Source: TC-15 sp034437275
Lineage (GTDB): Bacteria > Chloroflexota > Anaerolineae > Aggregatilineales > Aggregatilineaceae
Assembly (NCBI GenBank): GCA_034437275.1
Contig: DAOTUD010000042.1
Span: 1 to 25,960, forward strand
Reading direction: 5' to 3'
DNA length: 25,960 bases
Below, in pieces: positions 14,910 through 22,568 of this stretch (position 1 is the stretch's first letter; each line of letters opens with the position of its first letter). The translations under genes were made by a program, and so were the position numbers. The notes beneath the pieces were generated by a model. It was not told where the DNA came from, made no database searches, and saw only the letters and a list, made by a program, of their open reading frames with translations.

Positions 14910-17900
14910 TCATTGGCGCGTGATCGTCAGGCGACAGCCCCCCTCGTCCACCGTAATTCCCCGCACCGTGAGCAGCCCGTCGGCGTCCACGGTCACCGTG
15001 CCGGATTGCAGCACCGTCCCGTCCGCCAGCCGGACCGTTTGCCATGTGTATGTTTGGCTGGGCTGCACGGCGAACTGCTGCAAGCGGCGCGGCGTTACGT
15101 CAAGCGTTTGCGATCCCGCCATGCTGCGCAGCGCGACCGCCCACTCGTCCGGCGTATCGACCGGCGGCCCGGCGAAGTCGTGCCAGGATGCTGACCATTC
15201 GACCGTCAGGTTATACCCGCCGGTGCCCGGAGGCGGCATTGGCAGGCTCCCCGAGGCATGGCTCAACGCGGGCAGGCTTTCGTCCCGCCGGAAAGCCATC
15301 TCTTCGAAGCGCCAGTTCGGATGATCGCGAAACGCCAGCCAGGTGTGGTCAATCGCCAGGATTTCCCCGATGAAGGCGCGGCTGCCGTCGTAGAAATGGC
15401 GATAGGCCGGTTGGACGACGGTTTGCCAATCGATGATCATGTCCTGCGTGCCGTGTGCGATCGCAATAAAGGCCATCCCATCCCCGCGCCGCGCGGAAAG
15501 CTGCCCGGCGAGATTCTGCCAATCCCAGACACCGGTCCCCTGGTAGGCCAGCAGTGGGGCGGCATCTGGCCCGCGCATCTCGACCGGCAGATTCAGCGCA
15601 GGATCGCCCCACTTGGCCGCCAGTTCAGGTCGCCAGACATCCGACGCGGCGAAGTTCATCATCGGCGCGCTGGCTGCCGCCGCCGCGAAGATCGCCGGGT
15701 AGCGCTCGGCCAGCATCAGCGCCCCGGTGCCGCCCATCGAATGCCCGTATACGTAGATGCGCTCGGTATCAACTGCCGGTGCTGTCTGCCCCGCGATCAC
15801 GTCCCGGACAGCTTGCAGCAGCCGCGCTTCGGTGTAATTCACAACCGGGCCGGTAGTGACGGGTTCGCCGGTATGGTAGTCATGCGTGGCGCTGAAACCG
15901 AAATACCAGCTCTGGTTGGGATCGTCACCCCACAGATGGATCGCGCACCAATACGGGGCCGAATCGGGCGCAGCGTAGCGCGTACCCCACCCTTCAAGGT
16001 GCAAAATCAGCGGCAGTTCGTCCGGGACCGTGCCGCCGCATGATTCAGCAGTGGGCAGCCCCACCCAGTAATTGTACGCGTACTGCTGCTGTGGGGCAGC
16101 GCGTTCTAGTTCGGCCCAATTCGGCAGCCCCATCCAGCCGTTACCGGGACGCGGCGCGTCAAATGTCGGGTTATAGGCGGCATAGTCCATAAACTGCGTA
16201 TACACCCGGCTGTGCCTATCGGGGGATTGCCACGCCAGCACCGGGGCCGGGGAGCCTGTCTGCTCCGCGACGGGGTCGGTCGCGGCGAAATACGCCCCGT
16301 CGCGGCTGCGCACGGCATAGTAAGCGGTACCGGACGTGTGCGGCGTCCACACAAACAGCCCGGTCCCGTCGGGCAGTTCCGGCCCGCCATCGGTGATCAC
16401 GTAATTACGCAGCGACTGGTAGCGGCCATCCTCATAGGGTGGATCGACAGCCCGCGCGCGCTCGGTCCAGAAGATGCCCGATCCCTGGGGCACATCGGCG
16501 ATCAACTGCGCCTGGGCGAGTGTGTCGCGGGTGATTGGCGCGGTGTGACGGTATACCTGATACGTCATGGTCAGATCGCCGGGGATCTCCGGCCAGGTGA
16601 GGAACGTCTGGTGGCGGCGATGAACCGCGGCCAACTCGGCAGACACGGCAGCAACAGGCGCAGGTGTCCCCCCAGTTGCGGACGGATTTGGCGACGCGAC
16701 CAGCAGGATCGCCGCCTCGCCCGGCCCCACCGTCACCGCCGTGACCGCGTGGGTCTCCACGCCCCAGCCGGCAATGTCGGCGTTGGCGGGCACCTCGCCG
16801 CCGCCCGTCGCGCCGGTGACCAGATGCAGCGGCGTTTCCAGCGGCATCGTCAAAGGCGGCCCGTCCGGATCAGGATTGACCAGAATCAGGCCGTTACTGT
16901 AGCGGCGTGCATACAGGCCGGCGTCGTTCCGCAAATCCTGAAGCTCGGCAGGCAGTGGCGTACGGGGCGTGCCGATGGACAGGTCATACTCCGGGAACCA
17001 CTCCACGCCCTGGCTGGCTTCGAGGTTGACATACGTCTGCCCGCCCTTGACCAGCAGGTAGTTGGCCAGCACCCAGCGCCGTTCGGCGGGCGCGGTGACG
17101 TAGCTTTGCAAAATAACGATGCGCTCCTGGTTCACCAGGTCCAAGACTCGCTGCAATTGAAGCTGCCAATCACTGAGCGCAAAGCGGCTGCCCTCCTCCC
17201 ACCCGGCGAAACCCTCGACCATCACGCCATCTGCCAGACTGTAATCCGTCGTTTCCCGGGTGGTGACGAGCTGCCCGGCGTTGACCACCAGCACATGCTC
17301 GCCCAACGCCGTGTTCGCCCAGGCCATCCACTCGTTCAGGCGGCGGGTCCATTCCGCTTCGAAGACTTCGTCGTAAGCGGGCAGGGCGGGCTGCCACTCG
17401 TCCGCCCCCAGGTAGTTCGGCACGGTGACGCTGTCCGCGAACAGGCCATCACTCCCGGTGGCTGTGATCTCCGCGATGGCCTGCGTTTGCCACCAATCGC
17501 GCCAGTCCGGATGATCGGTGTCCATCAGGTACCAACCCCAGGTGCACCAGTACACACGCTGGCCGTTGTAGTGGTAGAACCAGTCCGCGGCGCTGGCTCC
17601 GTCCCCAGGCCAGTCCCGCACCCAGTCGTCGCCGTTGATATGCGCCAGATAGGGGCCGGTCGGCTGGCAGGCGGCATCCGCGCGCCGGTAGCCGAGGCCG
17701 ATCCCCAGCCGGTAATGCAGCACCACAAAATCCGGATTCACGGCTCGCAACCGCTGCGCACCGCTGCGTGTTAATTTCTGCGCGCCGGCGTAATGGGTGG
17801 CCGCAAACGCCGCCTGTGCGTCAGAAAGCTGGTGCACATCAATCTGGTCGTTGAAGACATGGATGCCGCGGCTGGTATCGGGAAGATCAGCCTGTAGGGG

Positions 17901-17963
17901 GCTGACCGGGGCATGGCAGGTCAGTGCCAAAAAGAACAAGAGAGCAAGCAGAGGCTTGTGCAT
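14910..17963 (-). CDS. secreted multidomain protein: putative glycoside-hydrolase barrel plus alpha/beta-hydrolase esterase
   Basis: A 1017-aa protein with a signal peptide (hydrophobic 5-16, likely cleavage after LQA at 25). Residues about 30-335 resemble the putative GHL15/GH114-like TIM-barrel families: GIHVFNDQ, VVLHYRLG, SDGLFADSV (171-179, Asp172 and Asp177) and VMVEGFAGW are barrel strand ends with acidic residues. A beta-rich stretch (about 340-440) and a fibronectin-III-like stretch (about 442-565) follow. Residues about 580-900 form an esterase of feruloyl-esterase/PHB-depolymerase style, with GHSMGG at 740-745 (nucleophile Ser742). A beta tail ends the protein. GGAGG precedes the ATG by 6 nt. 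Stops of this gene and its convergent neighbour are 20 nt apart, without a strong terminator. Substrate unknown; likely a polysaccharide. Confidence 0.75.
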   Translation of the reverse strand: MHKPLLALLFFLALTCHAPVSPLQADLPDTSRGIHVFNDQIDVHQLSDAQAAFAATHYAGAQKLTRSGAQRLRAVNPDFVVLHYRLGIGLGYRRADAACQPTGPYLAHINGDDWVRDWPGDGASAADWFYHYNGQRVYWCTWGWYLMDTDHPDWRDWWQTQAIAEITATGSDGLFADSVTVPNYLGADEWQPALPAYDEVFEAEWTRRLNEWMAWANTALGEHVLVVNAGQLVTTRETTDYSLADGVMVEGFAGWEEGSRFALSDWQLQLQRVLDLVNQERIVILQSYVTAPAERRWVLANYLLVKGGQTYVNLEASQGVEWFPEYDLSIGTPRTPLPAELQDLRNDAGLYARRYSNGLILVNPDPDGPPLTMPLETPLHLVTGATGGGEVPANADIAGWGVETHAVTAVTVGPGEAAILLVASPNPSATGGTPAPVAAVSAELAAVHRRHQTFLTWPEIPGDLTMTYQVYRHTAPITRDTLAQAQLIADVPQGSGIFWTERARAVDPPYEDGRYQSLRNYVITDGGPELPDGTGLFVWTPHTSGTAYYAVRSRDGAYFAATDPVAEQTGSPAPVLAWQSPDRHSRVYTQFMDYAAYNPTFDAPRPGNGWMGLPNWAELERAAPQQQYAYNYWVGLPTAESCGGTVPDELPLILHLEGWGTRYAAPDSAPYWCAIHLWGDDPNQSWYFGFSATHDYHTGEPVTTGPVVNYTEARLLQAVRDVIAGQTAPAVDTERIYVYGHSMGGTGALMLAERYPAIFAAAAASAPMMNFAASDVWRPELAAKWGDPALNLPVEMRGPDAAPLLAYQGTGVWDWQNLAGQLSARRGDGMAFIAIAHGTQDMIIDWQTVVQPAYRHFYDGSRAFIGEILAIDHTWLAFRDHPNWRFEEMAFRRDESLPALSHASGSLPMPPPGTGGYNLTVEWSASWHDFAGPPVDTPDEWAVALRSMAGSQTLDVTPRRLQQFAVQPSQTYTWQTVRLADGTVLQSGTVTVDADGLLTVRGITVDEGGCRLTITRQ

Positions 17964-18305
17964 TTTTTCCTCCGATGGGTTAGGGTCATTATTCTCAGTA
18001 TTCTACAACAACCTATGATGCAACAATACCTATCTGTGCGTATCTTCTCATTTCTATTGGGCCGCTTTAACAAGCTCATTCACAAACTGACATAAAAAGG
18101 CACATAGCTTATTCATCACCTGTCGTTGTACTTTCGAAGGGGGCCAGGTGAAACAAGCTTTGTCCCTGCTGGACGTGTCATCACGACGTTTTTTTTCGCG
18201 TACCAGGCCGCGCCTGATTATGCTTTTTGTCTTGCAAAACCAGTACATCTCGCACGTACTTTGACGTTTCACATTTGGTAAACTAATACAGCAATCTTTG
18301 GTACA

Positions 18306-18323
18306 TTGTGATAGATTGCGCAA
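18306..18323. promoter_or_regulatory. Rex/CRP-like operator, site 1 (imperfect)
   Basis: TTGTGATAGATTGCGCAA fits TTGTG-N8-CACAA with one mismatch (CGCAA). It begins exactly 28 bp before site 2 and overlaps the candidate -35 box. Taken alone it would not be convincing; its value comes from the pairing with site 2. Confidence 0.35.
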
Positions 18324-18333
18324 TACAATCTAT
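18311..18333. repeat. perfect 8-bp inverted repeat between the two operator-like sites
   Basis: ATAGATTG (18311-18318) and CAATCTAT (18326-18333) are exact inverse complements around a 7-nt spacer. The arms fill the gap between the two TTGTG half-sites, so the region may be a compound operator or, if transcribed, a small hairpin. There is no T-run behind it, so it is not a terminator. Confidence 0.6.
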
Positions 18334-18351
18334 TTGTGACAAAACGCACAA
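18334..18351. promoter_or_regulatory. Rex/CRP-like operator, site 2
   Basis: TTGTGACAAAACGCACAA contains perfect half-sites TTGTG and CACAA separated by 8 bp, the arrangement of the Rex (NADH/NAD+ sensing repressor) operator core. The same bases fit a CRP/FNR-type TGTGA-N6-TCACA site with one mismatch, so the regulator family is not settled. It lies about 170 bp before hdrC and would cover the start point of the candidate promoter. Control of an H2/ferredoxin module by redox state would be sensible. Confidence 0.5.
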
Positions 18352-18519
18352 AGTGATGTCTCGATAATTAATCAAAGAAAGGAAGTGCCAAAAGATATTT
18401 TTACTGTTTCAGCGTGTCTACTTTCACTCGCCCCCTGATCAGGAGCATCCTGGCCACCATTGCCTCCCCATCCCGTCAGGGTTTTCGCATTTTGTGTTAG
18501 CCAAGGAGGTAGACTTCCT

Positions 18520-19110
18520 TTGAACACCACAAAAACCTCAACAACATTATTTGACCGGGTTGTGGAAGCAACCCCGGGCGGTGACGTGCTCAGCCGCTGT
18601 TTGCAGTGTGGTTCGTGCGGCGGGTCTTGCCCTTCCGGGCAGGATATGGACCACACCCCCCGGGCGTTGTTTGCCATGATCGATGCGGGGATGGAAGACG
18701 AGGTGCTCAGCAGCAACACACCCTGGTATTGTGTGTCGTGCTATGCCTGCACCACGCGCTGCCCGCAAAATATCCCCGTCACTGACCTCATGTACACCCT
18801 TAAACAGATGGCGATCCAGAAGGGGCATTACGAACACCCCCACGCGGCCAAGTTCTCCGAAACATTCATCGGGTTCGTCGAACAGCGTGGGCGCAGCTTC
18901 GAGGCTGGTCTGGCAACGCGCTACTATCTGTTCCATCGTCCCAAAGAGTTCTTCCAGCCAGGCCAGTTCTTCAAGATGGGTGTGATGGGCGCAAACATGA
19001 TGCGCCACAACCGCCTGGCGCTGCGTCCCAAGTCCATCGACAACATGGAGCAACTGACGACGATCCTGAACGAAGCCAAGGCGATAGCTGCGGAGGTGAA
19101 TTACGAATGA
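18520..19110 (+). CDS. hdrC: heterodisulfide reductase subunit C-like iron-sulfur protein
   Basis: A 196-aa cytoplasmic ferredoxin-type protein carrying two [4Fe-4S] clusters that wire HdrA to HdrB. Cluster motifs are Cys27-x2-Cys30-x2-Cys33-x3-Cys37-Pro and Cys71-x2-Cys74-x2-Cys77-x3-Cys81-Pro, the canonical HdrC pair. The rest is helical, with HPHAAKFSETFIGFVEQRGR typical of the family. TTG at 18520 is preferred as start: AAGGAGG lies about 10 nt before it and the preceding in-frame codons from 18460 look non-family (MPPHPVRVFAFCVS). No ATG is available between. First gene of the operon; its stop overlaps the hdrB ATG. Confidence 0.93.
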   Translation: MNTTKTSTTLFDRVVEATPGGDVLSRCLQCGSCGGSCPSGQDMDHTPRALFAMIDAGMEDEVLSSNTPWYCVSCYACTTRCPQNIPVTDLMYTLKQMAIQKGHYEHPHAAKFSETFIGFVEQRGRSFEAGLATRYYLFHRPKEFFQPGQFFKMGVMGANMMRHNRLALRPKSIDNMEQLTTILNEAKAIAAEVNYE

Positions 19111-20060
19111 CCTCGAAGACGTACACTTACTACCCCGGTTGTTCGCTCCAGCACGGCAACCACGCCTACGAAGTCGCCAACCGCGCCGTGGCCAAACGCC
19201 TCGGCCTGGAGCTGGTGGAGGTCGAAGACTGGAACTGCTGTGGCGCAACCGAATATATGTCGCTCAACCGGCTGCCAGCCTATGCGCTGATCGCGCGGAA
19301 TCTGGCCCAGGCCGCGGACAGCGGGGCCGAAGAAGTTGTCGCGCCGTGCAGCGCGTGCTTCTTGAACCTGCACAAGACCGACAAGCAGATGAAGCAGTTC
19401 CCTGAACTGGCCGAGAAAGTCAACCAGGCGCTGGAAGCGGGCAACCTGCATTACGACCCCGGCACGCTGCATGTGCGGCATCTGCTGGAAGCGATCATCA
19501 CGGACGTCGGCTATGACGAACTGAAAGCGCAGACCAAGCGCCCCCTGTACGGGTTGAAGCTGGCCCCATATTATGGCTGCCTGGTGGCCCGCCCCGACAG
19601 CGTGTTCGACAGCACCGAACAACCCACCGCGATGGACCACATGCTCGAAGCCCTGAGCGCAGAGGTTCCGCCGTTCTCGCTCAAGACGTTCTGCTGCGGC
19701 GGCCACATGACCCAGATCAGCGAGGAAACCGCGCTGGAGATGATTCACCGGATCATCCACAACGCCGTCAAAAGCGGTGCGGATGCCATCGTGACGATCT
19801 GCCCCATGTGCCAGTTGAACCTGGACCTGTATCAAGGCTATGCCAACCAGTTGTTCGACACCGACTACGAAATGCCGATCCTGTTCTTTACCCAGGCGAT
19901 TGGGTTGGCGATGGGCATTTCGCCTAAGGATTTGGGGGCTGGCCAGGAGTTCGTCAGCATGGACCCAGTGGTAGAGAAGATTCAGGACGTGCCACCGCCT
20001 AAACCCCGTCGTCAGCGGCGTTCGAAAAAAGAACTCCCGATGCCGATCATGCCAGAGTAG
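19107..20060 (+). CDS. hdrB: heterodisulfide reductase subunit B-like, catalytic CCG-domain subunit
   Basis: A 317-aa subunit that in methanogens reduces the CoM-S-S-CoB disulfide at two noncubane [4Fe-4S] clusters. Both CCG repeats are intact: Cys12-x31-Cys44-Cys45-x35-Cys81-x2-Cys84 and Cys158-x37-Cys196-Cys197-x34-Cys232-x2-Cys235. YPGCS at the start and CCGGHM at 196-201 are family landmarks. The last 23 residues form a Pro- and Arg/Lys-rich tail (PPPKPRRQRRSKKELP) not expected in the subunit core. ATGA overlap with hdrC. The organism shows no sign of methanogenesis here, so the natural disulfide or other acceptor is unknown. Confidence 0.93.
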   Translation: MTSKTYTYYPGCSLQHGNHAYEVANRAVAKRLGLELVEVEDWNCCGATEYMSLNRLPAYALIARNLAQAADSGAEEVVAPCSACFLNLHKTDKQMKQFPELAEKVNQALEAGNLHYDPGTLHVRHLLEAIITDVGYDELKAQTKRPLYGLKLAPYYGCLVARPDSVFDSTEQPTAMDHMLEALSAEVPPFSLKTFCCGGHMTQISEETALEMIHRIIHNAVKSGADAIVTICPMCQLNLDLYQGYANQLFDTDYEMPILFFTQAIGLAMGISPKDLGAGQEFVSMDPVVEKIQDVPPPKPRRQRRSKKELPMPIMPE

Positions 20061-20072
20061 GAGGCCCAATCT

Positions 20073-22082
20073 ATGAGCGAACAAGAAAAACGAGTTGGCG
20101 TATACGTATGTCATTGTGGCCACAACATCGCCAGTGCAGTCGACGTGGAACACGTGGCGGAATGGGCCTACAATCTGCCGGATGTCGTTGTCGCGCGTGA
20201 TAACAAGTTTATGTGCGCCAGCACCGGCCAGGAACAGGTCGAGGAAGATGTCAAGGAATTTAACCTGACGCATGTTGTGGTCGCTTCGTGCTCCCCACAC
20301 ATGCACGAAAAGACGTTCCGCAACGCCTGCGAGCGTGCCGGGTTGAATCCCTACCTGTTCGAGATGGCTAACATCCGCGAACACGCGTCGTGGGTGCACC
20401 CCGACGACCGGGATGGCGCGACCTCCAAAGCGAAGGCCCTGGTCAGCGCGGCGGTGCATCGCGTGGTCAAGCACGAACCGCTGGAACCGATGGAGGTGGA
20501 CATTCGTCCGGAAGTGATGGTCGTTGGCGGCGGCGTCGCGGGCATTCAGGCCGCGCTAGAGATCGCCGACGCCGGGCACCATGTCTATATCGTCGAGCGC
20601 GAACCCAGCATCGGCGGGCACATGGCCCAGTTGGACAAGACGTTCCCCACGTTGGACTGCTCGGCGTGTATCCTGACGCCCAAGATGTTCGACGCCGGCG
20701 CACACCCCAACATCACCTTGCTCACTTACAGCGAGGTGGAGGAAGTCGAGGGGTATGTGGGCAATTTCACGGCGCGGGTCCGCAAAAAGGCCAAAATGGT
20801 CAACGAGGACCTGTGCACCGGCTGTGGCACCTGCTGGGAAAAATGCCCCAAGAAAGTTATTGACACCGAGTTTGAGGCCAGCCTGGGATATCGCAAGGCG
20901 ATTTATCGCCCCTTCCCGCAGGCAGTGCCCAAATACCCGGTTATTGATGTTGATAACTGCATTTATTTCGATACGGGTAAATGCAAAGCCTGCCAGAAAT
21001 TCTGCCCGACCGAAGCCATCGACTTCGAGATGGAAGACGAGATTGTCGACATCGAAGTCGGCAACATCATCGTCGCTACCGGCTACGATCTGTTCGATCC
21101 GCGCCGCATCCCGCAGTATGGCTATGGGCGCTTCCCGAACGTGTACACCAGCATGGAATTCGAACGGCTGGTGAATGCGGCTGGCCCGACCGAAGGTAAG
21201 ATCGTGCTGCGCGACGGCGAAACCGAGCCGGAGTCGGTCGCGATCATCCACTGCGTCGGCAGCCGCGACAAAAACTACAACGCCCACTGCTCGGCGATCT
21301 GCTGCATGTACTCGCTGAAGTTTGCCCACCTGGTCAAAGAACGGACCGGGGCCGAGGTCTACAACTTCTATATCGACATGCGCACCATCGCCAAGGGCTA
21401 TGAAGAATTCTACGACCGTGTACTCGAAGAAGGCACGCACTTCATCCGTGGCAAAGTGTCTGAGATTACCGACGCAACGCACTTGCCCGAAGAAGAGGGC
21501 AAGCTGGTCCTCGTGGCAGAAGATACGCTGATCGGCAAGCAGCGGCGGATGCCCGTGGATATGGTCATCCTGTCGGCGGCGATGGAACCGCGCTCCGACG
21601 CACAAGAAGTTGCGTATAAGTTCGGGATCGGCTGTGGCGACACCGGCTTCTTCACCGAACGCCATCCCAAGCTCGACCCGGTGGCGACCGTCACCGACGG
21701 GGTGTTCATCGCCGGGGCGTGCCAGGGACCGAAAGATATCCCGGACGCCGTCGCGCAAGGGTCAGCCGCAGCGGCGCGCGTGCTGAGCGTGATCTCGCAG
21801 CAGCAGGTCGCGCTGGAACCGGTGCGGGCCGAGATCGACGAGGAGCACTGCTCCGGCTGCCGGATCTGCAACAACATGTGCCCCTACAACGCGATTGATT
21901 TCATCGAAGACAAGGACGTGTCGCGCGTCAACCCGGCCCTGTGCAAGGGCTGCGGCACCTGCGTGGCGGCCTGCCCCAGCCAGGTGATCTCTGGCGCACA
22001 CTTCACCTTCGACCAGTTGATGGCCGAAATCGACGGCATTCTGGTAGATGTCAATGCCGAAGAACCCATCGCCGTTGGTTAG
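20073..22082 (+). CDS. hdrA: heterodisulfide reductase subunit A-like, FAD electron-bifurcating subunit
   Basis: A 669-aa flavoprotein, the site of flavin-based electron bifurcation in HdrABC-MvhADG. An N-terminal domain (YVCHCGHNI, 11-19) precedes an FAD-binding Rossmann fold with VVGGGVAG (150-157) ending in Glu175-Arg176. Ferredoxin inserts are at Cys248/251/254/258 and Cys304/307/311 with Cys296 nearby. A thioredoxin-reductase-like core contains CSAICCMYS and GVFIAGACQGPKDIPDAVAQGSAAA. Two C-terminal [4Fe-4S] motifs are at Cys593/596/599/603 and Cys624/627/630/634. Length and order match full-size HdrA with no Frh, Fdh or selenocysteine fusion. GGAGG directly follows the hdrB stop, 12 nt upstream. 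Confidence 0.95.
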   Translation: MSEQEKRVGVYVCHCGHNIASAVDVEHVAEWAYNLPDVVVARDNKFMCASTGQEQVEEDVKEFNLTHVVVASCSPHMHEKTFRNACERAGLNPYLFEMANIREHASWVHPDDRDGATSKAKALVSAAVHRVVKHEPLEPMEVDIRPEVMVVGGGVAGIQAALEIADAGHHVYIVEREPSIGGHMAQLDKTFPTLDCSACILTPKMFDAGAHPNITLLTYSEVEEVEGYVGNFTARVRKKAKMVNEDLCTGCGTCWEKCPKKVIDTEFEASLGYRKAIYRPFPQAVPKYPVIDVDNCIYFDTGKCKACQKFCPTEAIDFEMEDEIVDIEVGNIIVATGYDLFDPRRIPQYGYGRFPNVYTSMEFERLVNAAGPTEGKIVLRDGETEPESVAIIHCVGSRDKNYNAHCSAICCMYSLKFAHLVKERTGAEVYNFYIDMRTIAKGYEEFYDRVLEEGTHFIRGKVSEITDATHLPEEEGKLVLVAEDTLIGKQRRMPVDMVILSAAMEPRSDAQEVAYKFGIGCGDTGFFTERHPKLDPVATVTDGVFIAGACQGPKDIPDAVAQGSAAAARVLSVISQQQVALEPVRAEIDEEHCSGCRICNNMCPYNAIDFIEDKDVSRVNPALCKGCGTCVAACPSQVISGAHFTFDQLMAEIDGILVDVNAEEPIAVG

Positions 22083-22097
22083 GAGAAAATTGAAAAA

Positions 22098-22568
22098 ATG
22101 AGCGAAAACGGAACGTTTAAACCGGTGATTGTAGGTTTTTTGTGCAACTGGTGCTCCTATCGTGCGGCGGACCTGGCGGGGACATCCCGTATGGGCTATC
22201 CAGCCACCCTGCGCGATATTCGCATCATGTGTACCGGACGCCTCGATCCGACGTTTGTGCTGCGCGCGCTGCAAAAAGGCGCCGACGGCGTCCTGATCAT
22301 GGGCTGCCATCCCGGGCAGTGCCATTACCAGGAAGGCAACTACAAAGCCATCCGCCGCTTCGCGCTGCTCAAGCGCACCCTACGCCAGTTTGGAATCGAA
22401 GAGGAGCGAGTTCAGCTCCATTGGGCATCGGCGGCAGAAGGCGTACGGTTCGCCGAAACCGTCGCCAAAGTGACCGAAGAGATCAAGGCCCTTGGCCCGC
22501 TGGACTGGCCGCGCAACTGGCCGAACGAAGACCCATTTGCTATTCATCAGGAGGCTGCTCATGAGTGA
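22098..22568 (+). CDS. mvhD: MvhD-type delta subunit linking hydrogenase and HdrA
   Basis: A 156-aa protein of the MvhD/FlpD family, a [2Fe-2S] protein that carries electrons from the [NiFe] hydrogenase to HdrA. Conserved cysteines are Cys16 and Cys19 (FLCNWCSYRAADLAG), Cys45 (RIMCTGR), and Cys70 and Cys75 (GCHPGQCHYQEGN). The stand-alone size is that of MvhD rather than an HdrA fusion. The SD AGGAG is 12 nt before the ATG, rather far; a three-codon reading TTG-AAA-AAA-TGA in between ends in ATGA on the true start and may help coupling. The stop overlaps the mvhG start by 8 nt. Confidence 0.93.
   Translation: MSENGTFKPVIVGFLCNWCSYRAADLAGTSRMGYPATLRDIRIMCTGRLDPTFVLRALQKGADGVLIMGCHPGQCHYQEGNYKAIRRFALLKRTLRQFGIEEERVQLHWASAAEGVRFAETVAKVTEEIKALGPLDWPRNWPNEDPFAIHQEAAHE

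Larger units (their letters stand above)
18306..18334 (+). promoter_or_regulatory. weak candidate promoter of the hdr-mvh operon
   Basis: TTGTGA (18306-18311) and TCTATT (18329-18334) are 17 nt apart, each matching 4 of 6 consensus bases. Transcription would begin near 18341, inside the second palindrome, leaving a leader of about 180 nt before hdrC. An alternative pair, TTGACG (18261-18266) and TAATAC (18284-18289), also has 17-nt spacing. The choice cannot be made from sequence alone. Confidence 0.3.
17964..18519. other. AT-rich divergent intergenic region
   Basis: This 556-bp stretch separates the secreted hydrolase (minus strand) from the hydrogenase operon (plus strand) and is visibly richer in A/T than its surroundings. 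No convincing gene was found. It holds two TTGTG-N8-CACAA-like palindromes, a perfect 8-bp inverted repeat (18311-18318 with 18326-18333), a 10-bp palindrome CCTGATCAGG (18434-18443), and an octa-T run near 18187-18194 after a short CGTG/CACG hairpin. The size and content suggest regulation of the operon rather than coding. Confidence 0.6.

Noticed and set aside
16212..17774. 520-aa open frame on the plus strand inside the secreted hydrolase gene
   Set aside because: Antisense shadow with Arg/His/Gln-rich composition and no recognisable domain; the opposite strand has a signal peptide and an esterase motif.
18166..18197. Short CGTG/CACG hairpin followed by eight T residues, terminator-like, on the plus strand
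   Set aside because: The stem is only 4 bp and no plus-strand gene precedes it; recorded only as part of the intergenic region.
18054..18323. 89-aa Cys/Lys-rich minus-strand frame in the AT-rich intergenic region
   Set aside because: No Shine-Dalgarno, no family resemblance, and it would run through the operator-like palindromes; judged spurious, though a small orphan gene cannot be fully excluded.
18380..18400. TGGCAC-like sigma54 -24 element on the minus strand
   Set aside because: No TTGC-type -12 element at the required distance.
19101..20474. 457-aa minus-strand frame opposite hdrB/hdrA, and a similar 400-aa one at 20556-21758
   Set aside because: Both lie opposite subunits with all cluster-binding cysteines; composition is typical of antisense frames in GC-rich DNA.
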